A stretch of 64,000 nucleotides of DNA from Corinectria fuckeliana. Lineage: Eukaryota > Ascomycota > Sordariomycetes > Hypocreales > Nectriaceae. Below the pieces are notes generated by a model. The model saw nothing but the letters and a program-made list of their open reading frames with translations. It was not told where the DNA came from and searched no databases. Below, in pieces: positions 25,760 to 37,458 of this stretch (the stretch's first letter is position 1; every line of letters begins with the position of its first letter). Made by a program: the position numbers and the translations under genes. Where the stretch lies: NCBI GenBank assembly GCA_019137255.1, contig WPDH01000053.1, positions 124,001-188,000 of the forward strand. The letters run 5' to 3'.

Positions 25760-27409
25760 TGTTGCTGTCGGGTGAGTTTGATGGTTGATGAGCTGGCCCA
25801 GAGTGAGTGGAAATTGATTTCTGGCGCGGTGGAGCTTCGGCTCTTCGGCGTCCAAGGATGGCTGAGGGAGAGGCAATCCGATCAGATGGAGGGCAACTTT
25901 TTCTTCGAAGATAATAGCTCAGGGCTTCGGAGTTTTGGCTTTTCTTTCCTTCTTGGCACAGATGGATATGTAGATTAAAATGGGAATTTTGATTGTCTAG
26001 AAGCAGGGCACTGCTCAAGCATCGCGAGGTACCTGCCTGGCATGAGGTGGAGATGTACTTACTTACGTAGTATGTATGACCCGTTGATGAGAGCCCTGTG
26101 GCTGTAGCAGGGCCCAAGCTTCACGACGCCTAAGCTACTATATATTCCTAACGAGTCGATGAATGGACGCCTTATAAGTGGACGTTTGTTGCTCCGTTGA
26201 TTAGTTCAACATGAAGCTACTATGTAATCTACTGGTAGAAGTATTGCTTGATGCTTGGGGCAGCCTTGCTCTATACAACTGCACAGACCCGTTCCTGGAA
26301 TACAAATCAATCAAGGCGGAAGCATGCCGCGATTCCGGCCGGTGCCGTGCATCAGTGATCAGTGGCGCAGATCCCTGAAGCTCTCTCCCTTGTTAAAAAG
26401 GAATCGACATCCACCAGCCTGAAGCCAAGATCAGTGAATGGATCGGATGGATGTTTCTTCCATGGTGGAATCCTTTTCAGTCCCGCGGTACTTCGCAGCC
26501 AACACACCATCAATAGTTAAGCGATGCTGTCTCCGTCTGATTAAGCTATCATAGCACAGCCTTCTTCCCTTTGACCCATCCTCACCACCCCTGGAGGCGT
26601 CGGCGTCGGCGTCGGTATCGCGCGCTAATTCAACACACAGCTGAAGCTTCGCCCCCCTCTGTTCGTTCACCTGCAACCCAAGGTGCCAAGGACAACCAGG
26701 CAAATGCGGGCGTGACACGGCATCGCTCCGCTCATTGGCTCCAGCGCTTACAGCTTCCGCTCAAAGCCCAACAACCGAGCGTGCCCGCCCCATCCCAAGG
26801 CTTCCCCGGGCTGATTTCGGACTCGCCAGGCTGCCTGATGGCTTCTCGGCCCACGACCCAAGGCTAAGTAGGTACCGTGAGCGGAGAGGCCAGGACTTTT
26901 CGGGGGCGGGGAGGCTTTATTGAGACTTGTACCTAAGGCTAGTCCTTGTGCTGTGCTGCGCTGTGCTGCGCATCCCATCCTCCATCCCGCACCGAACTAC
27001 TCAGTACCTAAATAAAGCATCCAATGTCCGCTTGTAGGCGCTTGTAGCGTGCGTGCCTAGTAGTACCGTACCTTGCCTTGTCTTGTCCTGTTTTGCCTTG
27101 TCTCAGCTTGTCTTTGAGTAGATAGCCATCGGCTTCCGCCACCCAGACGAACCACTTCCAGGCTTGCTCTCACCATCTTGTAGATACTTGGCTTCCAGTC
27201 AGTCGTTGTCGAGACGCTCACTCACAGCTCGTCTATTCTTCCTCTCCGCCTGGTTCCCAGCCTCTACCAGTCCGCCCTATGCGTCTTCACCCCCACGAGG
27301 ACGCCTCAGCGTTCGCTCGCTAGCCCTTCAGTCCTCAATATCTTTGTCCTTGCCCTCCTCGCCCTCCTCCTCTTCTTCATCTTCATTTTCATCAAACAAC
27401 ATCGCTATT
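25760..27409. promoter_or_regulatory. Divergent spacer between SDHAF1-like gene and RBR ligase
   Basis: Promoter and leader region for both genes. A (GGCGTC)n-like run lies at about 26597-26615, and a run of CTTGT/CCTTG words at about 27070-27115 just upstream of the RBR leader. The frame upstream of the RBR ATG is open from 27164 and Ser-rich, but I take it as leader. No extra gene is supported. Confidence 0.4.
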
Positions 27410-29631
27410 ATGTTTGCTTCGGGCCAGAAGCTGCAGCTGATGCCAGGCTCCTTTAGCCCCGAGGACTACATCGACTTTTGTGACAATCCTTTCGACAACC
27501 TCGAGCATCTCCAAGCCGCTTGGCGAGACCGAGAAGCCAAGGTCCCCTGGTCCACTAACAACCTATCTGACGTAAACGTTGCCGATGTCAACTGGTACCA
27601 GTACAGCCCGCCGGCTGCACTCAACAAGGCCTCTCACATCACTTCTCAGGTTCTCCTCGACATCGTCTGGTCTTCCATCGAGAACGTCAAGGCCCAGGCT
27701 GCCGAGCAGCATCGTCAAAAGCGCGAGGAGGAGGAGCAGAGCAGGCTAGCCTCAGATGCTACCAAGAAGCCCGACAAGGGCAAGGGCTCGTACCTCCCCA
27801 TCATCATACCTCAGGACAAGCCCAAGTCGGAGAGTCTCACCCAGACCGACGACAGAACGCCCCGTCATTCCATCGTCTCCCAGTCAGGCTCTACATCCAC
27901 TGTCACCGGCCCCGAGGTGCCCTCCAAACCTGAGAAGCGCCGCAAGTTCGCCCTGCGTAGATTCTTCCAGCGCAGTCACGAGAAGGGGGAGAGCAGTTCC
28001 ACTGGCTCTACACTAGAGGCCCTCCGCAAAGCCTACGAGTCCCGGCAGACCAGCGAGGTTATCACGTCAGGACGTGATACTGTCTTGACATCGGAACTCC
28101 CCGAAGAGCTAGTGTAGGTCGGCATCCTCGCTCGCCCTGTAAAGTCTGACAACTAACGACATACAGGGAGTGTGTCTCTTGTCTCGATGATTTCTCACCC
28201 AAGGAGATAATCAAGGCCCCGTGCCACAGCTACTGCCGTGATTGCTTCGTTCGTCTCATCTCAGCCGCGGTCCAGAATGAGCAGCAGTGGCCACCAAAGT
28301 GTTGCTTAAATCCAATCCCTGTCCAAACCATCGTTCGCTTCATCCCCTCCAACCTCAAAAAGACCTTCCAAGAGCGGTCCAGCGAATGGAACATACCCAT
28401 CGGCGAGCGCATCTACTGCAGCCACCCAGAGTGCAACCGCCTAGTCAAACCACAAAGCATCGATAAAAAGAAGCGCCAAGGCACCTGCGACAGCCGCCAT
28501 GCCACATGCACCATCTGTCGGGAACCCGGCCATAAGGGGAGGGAATGCGAACGAGATCCCGACATGGAGATGACCAACACCTTGGCCGAAGAGGAGGGGT
28601 GGAAGAGGTGCTTCAACTGCAACGCCTTGGTGGAGCACCGCGAGGCATGTCAACACATGACCTGTCGGTGTGGAACGCAGTTCTGCTACATCTGTAGTCA
28701 ACGCTGGAGGACCTGCGAGTGCACGATGCAGCAGCTCCACGACCTTAAGGCGGCAGCTGACACCAGGCGCGAGCAGAGGCAGCTCAGAGAGCAGACCGAC
28801 GCCGAAGAGTTGCGCCAGATGCTGCTCCAAATTGAGGAGTTTGAACGAGAGGAGACGCTCAAGGCCGAGATGCTTCGTCAGGAGCAGGAGAGGCTAGAGG
28901 AGGCGCGTCGACAGCGCGAACTTGAGGAAAGAGTCCGCCAGGAAAGTCTCCGTCGCAGGGATATTGAGCTCAAGTACCAGGAGCTGCGTGTGATGCTCGA
29001 CCAGCTTCATGAATTGCAGCAGGTCCTGCTCGAGGTCGACCAGGAAGAGAGGAGCGAGGAGCTCGTTGTTGAGATCAAGACTGCGAAGGAGGAACTCGCC
29101 AAGAAACAGGAAACCGAAAGATCCGAACTGGACTCGCTCATGATGACCAAGATGGCCGATAAGGAGTATTCTCTCAACAAGGACTTCCAGATCAGGGCGG
29201 CGGGGGAGCACGACATCGAGGAGGCCTATCATGAGGAATTGCAGGAATATTGGAAGGACAAGAAGGATGGCGAAACCGAGATCGAAGCGGCCATGTTTTC
29301 TTTGCGTAAGCGCATGGATCAGAGGCAGCACGCGTGGCAGAAGTGGAAGGCCGAGACAGTGAGAGCCCACGAGGCCAGCCTCAAGGAGCGCTGGTCCCTC
29401 CGCGAGGAGCTCATGTACAGCGCCAAACACCGGCTAGACGCCACGTGTGAAGAGAAGGAAACGGAGTCGGCGAGGCGGGATGCAGCCGAGAAGAAGTGGT
29501 TGAAGATGGTTGTTCGCGAGAGGGAGAAACTGATGAATGAATGGGAGGTCCAAGAGGTCGAGGGCGACGCCGATAGCTTGTTTGCGCCGGACTCGGACAA
29601 CGGGAGAGATAGCGCTGTAGTAGTTTCGTGA
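27410..29631 (+). CDS. RBR-type (RING1-IBR-RING2) E3 ubiquitin ligase
   Basis: RBR ligases receive ubiquitin from E2 on a RING2 cysteine before passing it to a substrate. Exons 27410-28113 and 28167-29631 (intron 53 nt, branch AACTAACGAC) give 722 residues. The first 235 residues are variable. RING1 starts at the splice join: ECVSCLDDF, APCHSYCRDCF. IBR: IYCSHPECNRLV, CTICREPGHKGREC. RING2: RCFNCNALVEHREACQHMTC followed by CGTQFCYIC. The Cys of EACQHM (near residue 396) sits where the catalytic Cys is expected. The C-terminal half is a long charged coiled coil, partly inside the frame as EEFEREETLKAEMLRQEQ. Substrate unknown. I chose the ATG at 27410 (MFASGQKLQL) because upstream sequence is leader-like. 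Confidence 0.92.
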
Positions 29632-30013
29632 GGGAACGATATTTATGTAATAGTCCTTTAGAAAGAATGTGGAATACCAACTCAGCCAGTAACTTTTCTG
29701 AGCCTATTTAGTATGAACAATGTGAAGTGGTAGTTGTAGTTAGCTGGTGTTTTGATAGCTCCGTTCACATCACGTGGCATATGATTCACAAAAACCTCTT
29801 TATTCAGTATGATGCAAGCCGAAAGACACTACCCGGCTGGAACAGAACCACACCCCCTCCACACAGGACACATCTTTTTTACTTTGCGAGGGTTCATTTC
29901 AAGCTCGGTGACCACTGTGATAAGTTACACCTACCCAGTCATGTATACCCAGGGGGAGGGCAAGTCTGCCCAGTAGGTTCGCAATCCGGTCTAGGGTAGT
30001 AGTACCCTTGCTG
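29632..30013. other. Spacer between the RBR ligase and DUS4
   Basis: RBR 3' UTR and DUS4 promoter. No coding or RNA signal seen. Confidence 0.4.
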
Positions 30014-31348
30014 ATGAAGACCAACAGTCCGCTCAAGATATTCGATACCACACGGAAACAAGACCGCTTCTTATACGCCCTTGCGCCCATGGTGCGGTAT
30101 GGCAAGGTAAAGCTACCCAATCTTTCTTTTCGGGTATGCGAGTCTAATCCGCCGGCGCAGCTTGCCTTCCGCCAGACGGTCCACAAGTACGGCGTCGATC
30201 TCTGCTGGACGCCCATGATGCTCGCCAAGGAGTTCAACCGCAACAGCTTCGCCCGTGACAGCGGCAAGTCCCCCCCTCCCCCCCTACTAGAAGATATACG
30301 CCAGGAAACTAACGGCCACGCACCAAAGACTTCACCGTCTCAACCAACCGAGGCCAACCCACCACCATCGTGCAGTTCGGCGCCAACGTGCCCCTGGAGC
30401 TGGCGCGCGCCGCCGCCCTCGTTGCGCCGATGGCCAACGGCGTGGACCTCAACTGCGGGTGTCCGCAGTCGTGGGCGTGCGCGGAGACGCTTGGCGCTGC
30501 GCTCATGGGGCATCGCGAGTTGGTGCGGGACATGGTCGTTGAGACGCGGCAGCGGTTGGACAGGGACGGGTGGCACGTCGGCCTGGAGAGGGACATTGAG
30601 AGCTCTAAGGGGCGCAGCGTAAGTGTCAAGATCAGGATCCATGATGACCTGCGGTATGTTTTTGGGTTCCTTTCCAGCGAGCAAGACACCAGAGAGCTAA
30701 CGAGTGTGTCTGCCAAGGAAAACCATGGACTTTCTTGATACCGTCATCGGGCACCCCCAGGACAGGCTCGTCGACTGGGTCACCATCCACCCAAGAACAA
30801 GGTCTACACCCTCCACTATCCCCATTAGGACCGAAGCCCTAGAGATCCTCGCAGAAAAGTACGCCGGAACGCTGCCCATCCTCCTCTCGGGCGACATCTT
30901 CGACATCAACTCGCTCCCGCTGCAGCCTACCATCACCACCAACAACGACGCCCCCTTGCCATCTCTAGCCACTCTCACTCTCAACTCTTCTTCCGTTCTT
31001 TCCAAGCCCGCACCGTCGCCGAGCAACACCAACCTCTCCGGCTTCATGTCCGCCCGTGGCCTCCTCGCCAACCCCGCGCTGTTCGCCGGCTATCCCGCCT
31101 GCCCCTGGGAAGCCGTCGAGACCTTCATGTGCAACGTCGCCCGCTGCCCCGTGCCCTTCAAGCTGGCCCTGCATCACCTCCAGGAGATGTGCGGGCCGGG
31201 CATGGGCTCCGAAAAGTCTTCGCTACTGACCAAGAAGGAGCGTGGGCAGCTGACTGGGCTGGCGAACATGTGCGAGGTGGTTGACTTCCTCGACGACATG
31301 ATCAAGGAGAAGACCGGCAGAGCTGGGGGTCTCCGACGAGATCTATGA
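30014..31348 (+). CDS. DUS4: tRNA-dihydrouridine synthase Dus4-like
   Basis: An FMN enzyme reducing uridine to dihydrouridine in the tRNA D-loop (positions 20a/20b for Dus4). Exons read are 30014-30106, 30161-30263, 30329-30653 and 30718-31348, giving 1152 nt (383 residues). Splicing rebuilds ALAPMVRYGKLAFRQTVHKY, a family hallmark. NGVDLNCGCPQSWACAETLG carries the GCP cysteine expected to be catalytic. HPRTR and LLSGDI lie in the barrel, and FMSARGLLANPALFAGYP is the late phosphate-binding segment. The second intron has a GCAAGT (GC-AG) donor. A Ser/Thr/Pro-rich insertion of about 40 residues follows LSGDIFDINSL. The gene converges on SEC10. Confidence 0.92.
30264..30328 (+). other. GC-AG intron in DUS4
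   Basis: The donor reads G|GCAAGT and the acceptor CAAAG, with branch site CTAAC at about 30308-30312. Length is 65 nt. Removing it joins FARDS to DFTVSTNRGQP in frame. No GT donor nearby restores the frame and the conserved reading. Confidence 0.8.
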
Positions 31349-31491
31349 GCCCTTGATCAGGAGTGGACTCCAAACTAGACAACAACTCGGGGTGTCGACA
31401 TGGCTAAACATGGTGTCGTATTCCAAGCTATATCGCAGTTCCGCTACATATTCCCGGTAGCGCACCTCGCCTCTTCTGTGGCCGGCCACGC

Positions 31492-34088
31492 TCAAAGACC
31501 CGCCAACACGCCCTGAATCCCCACCGTGCCCGAGTCGTCGCGCTTCTGCACAAACGCCCTGAAGTCGACCTTGGATAACCTGCCCTTGCTGCCCGTGGGC
31601 CCGGACGCCAGGGTCCTCGACTTCTCGCGCAGAGCCTCGGGCCCGACGATGAAGAGCGAGCCGATCTCGGTGAGCATCTCGACGGCGGTGCCGACCTCCT
31701 TCGTCAGCGACCACTCGCGCATGGTGGCAACGTACTTGGCAATGTCCTGCGTGACCATGAGGCCGCCCGTTGCGTTGACCTGGAACTTCTTGAAATGCTC
31801 GAAGAGCAGGCCGAGCAGCGCCAGGGCGAGCTCGCTGAAGAACTTCTCTGCGTTGTGGCCGTCAATGGCTTGGCTGGCGAACTTGTTCACGCGACCGAGG
31901 AATGTGCAGATGCCAAGGCAGGTCGTCGTCTGCAGCGACTCCAGCTCGCCGTCCTTGGGGCGGAAGTCCTGCTTCTTTTGGCCGCCGAGCGACTTCGTCA
32001 CCCAGTTGGCGACCACGTCGATGCTGCCCTTCATGACGTTGTTCGTCTTCTTCTCAATGTTATCAATCGCCACCTTCTTCTGCGCTTCCATGCTCCTCCG
32101 AACCGTCGTGTTGGACTCCGCAAGGCGGATGAGGACAATCGTGATGAATCTGTCCATGACACTCGTAATTGTGACTGCCGGCCGGATAGACGGCAAGTAT
32201 GATAGGTCTGGCTCCGTCTTTGTATACTCCAGCATCGAAACCTGGTCATTTGCCGCATCGAGCGCCGTTTCGACGTAGACCTGGCCCATGCTCGTGAGTA
32301 GCAGGTTGAGGAGGATGTTGACATCCTTTGGCGTATCAGTCTGGGATCCAAGCTCGAGCGTTCGCTGTACACTCTCTGCCAACCACTTCAGCATACGCTT
32401 GGCATTGGCGACACTGAGTCTTCCATCCTCCTCGGAAACTTCAATCTCATTCTTGTTGTCCTTGTCCTGCAGGCCAGCAACGCGCAACATCATGGCTTTT
32501 TGCGTGGACGTAAGTTCCGATGAATCGAGACGCTCGATGTAGCGATCCTTGGCCGAGGCGATAAGCTGCGTACCCTGCTGGGCGAGCGATGCCATAAAGC
32601 CCGTAGGTGCCTTCTTCCGGCGGGAGTGATAGATGCTAAACTTGAAGAGCAAAGAGCTGTATGTCGCATCCAGGCTCTTCCTTTCGCGCTCAATGTAGGA
32701 GTTGCCTACTAGGTACGGAACGAATAGATCTTCCATCTGCTGGTCAAGCGTCTGGGCTATTTGTGCGGAACAGGGCTCCGGATGCTCCGTCAAGCCATGC
32801 GACTTGAGGTCTTCCACTAGAGCACTGATGTAGCTTCTTGAAGAATGCAGTGATCTCAGGAAAGCCAGCGAGGAGATCGTGTCCGTCTTGTCCAATACCA
32901 TCTCGAGTCTCTGCTGAATCGACTGCTGGAAAACGCGTTGGATGAACTTGATGAGGACGGTCTCATAGTACGGAAAGGCGCGCTTGATGATGAAGGACTC
33001 CTCCTGCATCACAATCTTGACTTCGTCTACCAGGGACTGCAAGCTCGGCTCAACCACCGGAGGCTCGGAGTCAGGGTCGGCCAGTTGTTCCCAGGTATCG
33101 CCATCCATGGTCACCTCGTCCGTCAATAGCTGGTCACGGTCGATAAAGAACTGGTGCTGGTTTACGAAGACGGCAATGACACTGGCGCCTCCGTTGAAGT
33201 CGTAGAGGACCTTGGCGCACTCCATCATGTCTTCAAAGTTCTGTCGTTTGTAGCTGTTGTTGAATTGCTGGAGGAGGTCCTGCTCTAGTGTCTCGCAGAA
33301 CTTTTCAAGAACCTCGCGGGTATTGTATGATCGGCTAGCGCCCATGACGCCGTTGGTGACGCCGTTTTTGTGGCCATTCGTCTGGCCCCAAGAAGCCGGG
33401 TCAAGTCGCTGGCTGATGCGCATGAGCTGCCGGGCAATGACAGCGCAGCGCACCTTGTTCTCGGAACCGCCCTGCCTCTGGACATCTTGCAGCGACGTCA
33501 GCCGCCCGGTTTCGCTGACTTCGGTCCAGCATTGGATAAGGAAGATGGCGTCTTGAGCACGGCGTCGTTTCCTGTCCAGATCCTCTAGCTTCTCGCCAAT
33601 TTGCACCGCAATGTTTCCCCCGCCATCCGATCGGCCGCCAACGCCGTAGCGGTGGGGATTGGCTTGGTTGAGGGAGAGATCGAGGGCCTCAAAGGAGCTC
33701 ATGGACTGGTCGAGCTTGTGGCCCAGGGTATCGAGGGTCTGGTCGTGCTGGGTTTCGGCGCGGCGCACCTGGGAAAGAAGCTCCGACTCCTTCTCCTGGA
33801 GCTCGTCCCCGAGCTGTGCGAGCTGGGAGAGGGCGCCTGTGAGCTCTGGTTAGCGCGACAGCTCTTCGCGGGGAGGCAGAGCGGCGACTTACTCTCGAAG
33901 CTGCGGATCAGCGGCTTGGGGTCGAACGTGGTCGGCGAATTCCCGGACCGGCGGTTCAGCGGGACCGCACTCTCGGCCAAGCTGTCGACAAAGTCGCGGA
34001 CGATGAAGTCCTTGTTGGAGAAGTCGTCGAGGGTGAAGTCGGGCCCCTTGGGGAAGAGGCCCTTGGTGCTCGAGGCGGACCGCTCCAT
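31492..34088 (-). CDS. SEC10: Exocyst complex component Sec10
   Basis: Sec10 is a rod-shaped subunit of the octameric exocyst that tethers secretory vesicles at the plasma membrane, important at hyphal tips and septa. Exons 34088-33893 and 33836-31492 (intron 57 nt, GTAAGT...CACAG) give 2541 nt, or 846 residues, as expected. Seen: DFTLDDFSNKDFIVRDFVDS and RRSGNSPTTFDPKPLIRSFE at the N-terminus; RRAETQHDQTLDTLGHKL coiled coil; KVRCAVIARQLMRISQRLD; DLFVPYLVGNSYIERERKSL, the strongest family marker; late helical bundle through LGICTFLGRVNKFASQAI. The ATG at 34088 (MERSASSTKG) is the first in the frame. Divergent from NUS1 across 657 bp. Confidence 0.93.
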
Positions 34089-34745
34089 GGTCGGAACTCG
34101 GGAGGCTTGTAACGCAGTTGCAGTTGCAGTCGCAGTCGCAGTCGCAGGTAGGAGGGACTACATGAGCCCAGTAGATTCCGTCGTAGGCGCAGTCGTAGTC
34201 GTGGGTCGCAAGCCGAGGTCGTCAACGTCGTCAGCTTCGTCAGCGTCGTGTCTGTCGTTCATGAATGGGAAGCCAAAGCCAGCCAAACAAGATGGCCATG
34301 TCTCGAGTCCATCTCCCGTACGTGCCTGGGCCTGGCTGAGCTACAGTGGCTCCAGGGGCCCCGCCTTCTAAGTTCCAACGGCGACTGCGCCACAGACCCC
34401 AAGCTCAGGCCACGAAAGGCTGGATGATCAGTGAGATTCGTACTTTCGGTGGCTCAACTCTACCCAGGCACCAAACTAGAACTCGGCAAGTGGGGACTCA
34501 CGACGTAATCGCACAGCACCGCCACAGCGCAGCGAAGCCAGCTTTTTGCTAGCCACGTCCGTCTGCCCACACATCCTCGCAAGCTGCCTTATAAGCTGCA
34601 CTACCCCGGTCTCAATTCGATCCGACTCCTGGATCAGGACATTTCCCTGCGGAAAACACGTCGGTTTGCGTTCGCCAAAGTCCAATTCACCCTCAGCACC
34701 CGCCAGCACCGCCCGTCAGGCTCCCGGGCTGCATCAACCTTCAAG
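34089..34745. promoter_or_regulatory. Divergent spacer between SEC10 and NUS1
   Basis: Shared upstream region of two secretory-pathway genes facing away from each other. A CAGTYG-type simple repeat (GCAGTT/GCAGTC) lies at about 34114-34146, just upstream of the SEC10 start. No gene is seen inside. Confidence 0.45.
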
Positions 34746-35847
34746 ATGCCCCTAATGACGGTTCGCGATCGCCAGGCCTACAGAGCCGACGATCTCCACA
34801 ACCACACGCTTTTGAACGAGAAGGAGAGGCAACGAATGCTCCAGGTGAGCAACAGCAACAGCGTCCCAAGAGTTCTTGTCGCGTCTCTTCCGTCCTAACT
34901 CGAGATAGTCTTATTTGCCCGCACCAAACGAAGTCCCCCCCGTCTCAACCGTCAACTCGCGAGTGCAACGCAGATCACCGTTGGGCGTCCGCCGATTTCT
35001 CAAAAACCAGGTGCACGTTCTCATCTTCGCCGTGCTACACGGCATCTTCTCGCTCTACATCAGGGTGCGACAGATGTGGAACGTTCTCTGTTACCAAGTC
35101 TCATCCGTCTTCTATTACCACCACGGCACCCCGCAATACATCAAGAGAGATATCATGGACCTCAAGAAGAAGCCCAAGCATCTCAGCGTTATTCTGAAGG
35201 CCAAGGAAAACCACAGGGCCAAGGCCGATATCGAAAGACTGATAGACGAAGTTGCCGAGATTGCAACATGGTGCGCCTGCGCAGAGATCCCCATGCTCTC
35301 TGTGTATGAGAAGACAGGTATGGTAACCATCCACTCAACCTCCTTGTGACGGAAGCGCTAACGATATGTAGGGATTCTGAAGAAGCATATGCCACGGGTC
35401 TATGAGGCTGCGAATCAGAAGCTCACCTTCTACTTTGGTGGACAACACCCTGGGCTGTCCGTTACTTCGCCGCACAAGGAGGATCTTCCGACCCCCAACG
35501 GCGAAAACCCCCAGGGCCACTTGAGACTGCACTTGATTTCTTCGCAAGACGGCAGGGACTCCATGGTAGATCTCACCCGGACCCTGGCAGAAATGTCACA
35601 AAGGGGAAAGCTTTCGCCTCGAGACATCTCAACAGAACTGATCGATGCCGAGCTGTCTGAGGGCATCATGACCGAACCTGACCTGTTGATCACCTTCGGT
35701 CCTTATATCGAGCTGTCAGGATACCCGCCGTGGCAGATTCGGCTGACAGAGATATTCTGCCTCCAGGACAATGAAAGAGTAGGATACCAGGTGTTCCTCA
35801 AGGCCTTGCAGCACTTCGGGAAGGCCCAGATGCGCAAGGGGAAATAG
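34746..35847 (+). CDS. NUS1: Dehydrodolichyl diphosphate synthase complex subunit Nus1
   Basis: Nus1/NgBR is the non-catalytic partner of the cis-prenyltransferase that makes dolichol in the ER. Exons 34746-34844, 34909-35317 and 35372-35847 total 984 nt (327 residues); introns of 64 and 54 nt with CTAAC branches. Seen: a membrane segment at about 58-80 (NQVHVLIFAVLHGIFSLYIR); KKPKHLSVILKAKENH; DIERLIDEVAEIATWCACAE; IPMLSVYEKTGILKK across a splice join; and EPDLLITFGPYIELSGYPPW with QIRLTEIF near the C-terminus. The EPDLLI-FGP and GYPPWQIRLTEI stretches are the family's conserved end. It converges on the AlkB-like gene, with 66 bp between stops. Dolichol made here is the carrier used by ALG12. 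Confidence 0.93.
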
Positions 35848-35913
35848 GAGCGCTTCTGACTGTAGTTCTTTTGTGTATTCTCGCCGTGGGCGGCACATTT
35901 CTCGTCTATACCC

Positions 35914-36999
35914 TCAAGGTTTCCATACCGCCATTTCACGAACTTGTTTGTTCCACCTGTACACTGGTCCGGTTCCCACGTTGTAGTTGTAGTAATTTTC
36001 TGTTCCACCCTTGACAATGGCCCTCCGGAAGGTTATGTTAATCCTTCCTCCGTCGTCCTGGTTCTTCCCTGTCCGTTTCGGTATCGAATGCAGCCAGTTG
36101 GACTGTGTCCTCCCCCGCATCAACACCATGTCGCCGCTCCCCAGTGGTAGTTTCAGAGGCTTCGCGCTGACAGCAGCGGAGCCTGCACTGCCGGGCGGCA
36201 TAGGTTTGTGCTTCATCAGAAAGTCACGTCGCGAACCCAGAGAGAATGAGGCAATGGCTGGATCTCGGCCCAAGAAGTGCTCGTCGTCGCTGTGGAAAGA
36301 GATGCTGTCTGAGCCAGAAGCGTAGTAGTTCACCAGGCAGAAGTTGAAGCTGCAGCCCGTTGCCACCTCTGTGGATCGGCGAAGCTCGTCGAGGCATTGT
36401 GGAATAGGTCGGGGCGGATACTTGTCGTAGTGCTTGTCCGAAACGCTGGTTTTGAGAGTTGTATCTATGACAATACCTTCGTCGTCGAACCTAGACGTGT
36501 CGTCAAGTCCAAAGACCGTGGTCCATCTTATCGTCTCAATCAGCATGCCTTCGAAATTGAATAATGAAGCCTCCCTCACCTTGGTGTCCGTATTTGGGTC
36601 TCTATGCCACCTCGCTTGATCTTGTACTCTACCCTGTAAAAGGGTAGTTCGGCGCGGAGAAACTCAAACATATTTCGAGAGACTGAGCTTGGTATGAAGG
36701 GTTCGAAGTAAAGAAGATCCAGGTCTGTTTGATCATTGATATGCCTTCCAACCTTGGCAGGCAGGGCGGACAAGTCCTTGCTAATGGACGAAGGGAGATT
36801 GCTAATGGGATGAGGATAGTGTTGGTGTTGCGAAGAGCCAACCTGTCTTAATTTGTTAAGCATATAAGCTATCCTTAAAATCTGGAAATCTCCTTACGTT
36901 TATCCCTTCTTCATGTTGGGTGTCAATATTATCATCTTCGTTACAGGACCGTTTTGATGCGGGTGCAAAAAAGGCATCGAGTGTCCGTTTCTTAGACAT
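35914..36999 (-). CDS. AlkB-type 2-oxoglutarate/Fe(II) dioxygenase (ALKBH2/3-like)
   Basis: AlkB enzymes oxidatively remove N-alkyl lesions (1meA, 3meC) from DNA or RNA. Exons 36999-36898, 36842-36580 and 36526-35914, with 55- and 53-nt introns, give 978 nt (325 residues). Splicing rebuilds IRTPRWTTVFG, matching the substrate-loop region of the family. Iron ligands: HSD near residues 200-202 and His in NWLHSIP near 268. The 2-oxoglutarate arginine is in RINITFRR. NFCLVNYYASGSDSISFHSD and the GDMVLMRGRTQ strand are standard. The N-terminus reads KKRTLDAFFAP, resembling a PCNA-binding box. The start ATG at 36999 is the first of exon 1. Whether it prefers DNA or RNA is open; the PCNA-like box favours DNA. 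Confidence 0.9.
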
Positions 37000-37458
37000 G
37001 ACTTTTGTTTCTGGTGAGGCGTGGATGAGCTTGACAAATTCTTGGCTCCTAACGGAGGGAATTGACGGCCAATCAGGAGAGATGAAATGAAACGTTTAAG
37101 CAATGAATGACATGCTATTGTCAAGACACTTCGACGACTACGGCACAACGCAGGTCGTGACATCACTACTTGAACTGCCAGCCTTGCGCCTAGTGGACTC
37201 AACTCAATTCACACGGTTGTGGCGGTGCGTGTGGCTGCCCCGAAATTGACTCCACAAGCCCGAAAATCCATTCATTTCAGCCTCTCCGGAATCCCTGTCT
37301 CAGTCCGAGTCAGAGCCAGTGCTTCGGGAGACCCAAACGACACCTTGGGACCCAGGCGCCAGTATGGAGGTCAGCTCCCTCCTTCTTCGCGATATCCAAT
37401 TTTGCGCAATGAGAAAACTGACGAAGGAGCAAAACAGAAAAACTCACAGCTTCGAGAC
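37000..37458. promoter_or_regulatory. Divergent promoter between the AlkB homolog and TRM5
   Basis: 459 bp between two outward starts. The TRM5 frame is open without an ATG from 37219, probably leader. No named element is visible. Confidence 0.45.

Noticed and set aside
27164..27409. 82-codon N-terminal extension of the RBR ligase
   Set aside because: Open but Ser-rich, low-complexity and starting from a non-ATG codon; it looks like leader.
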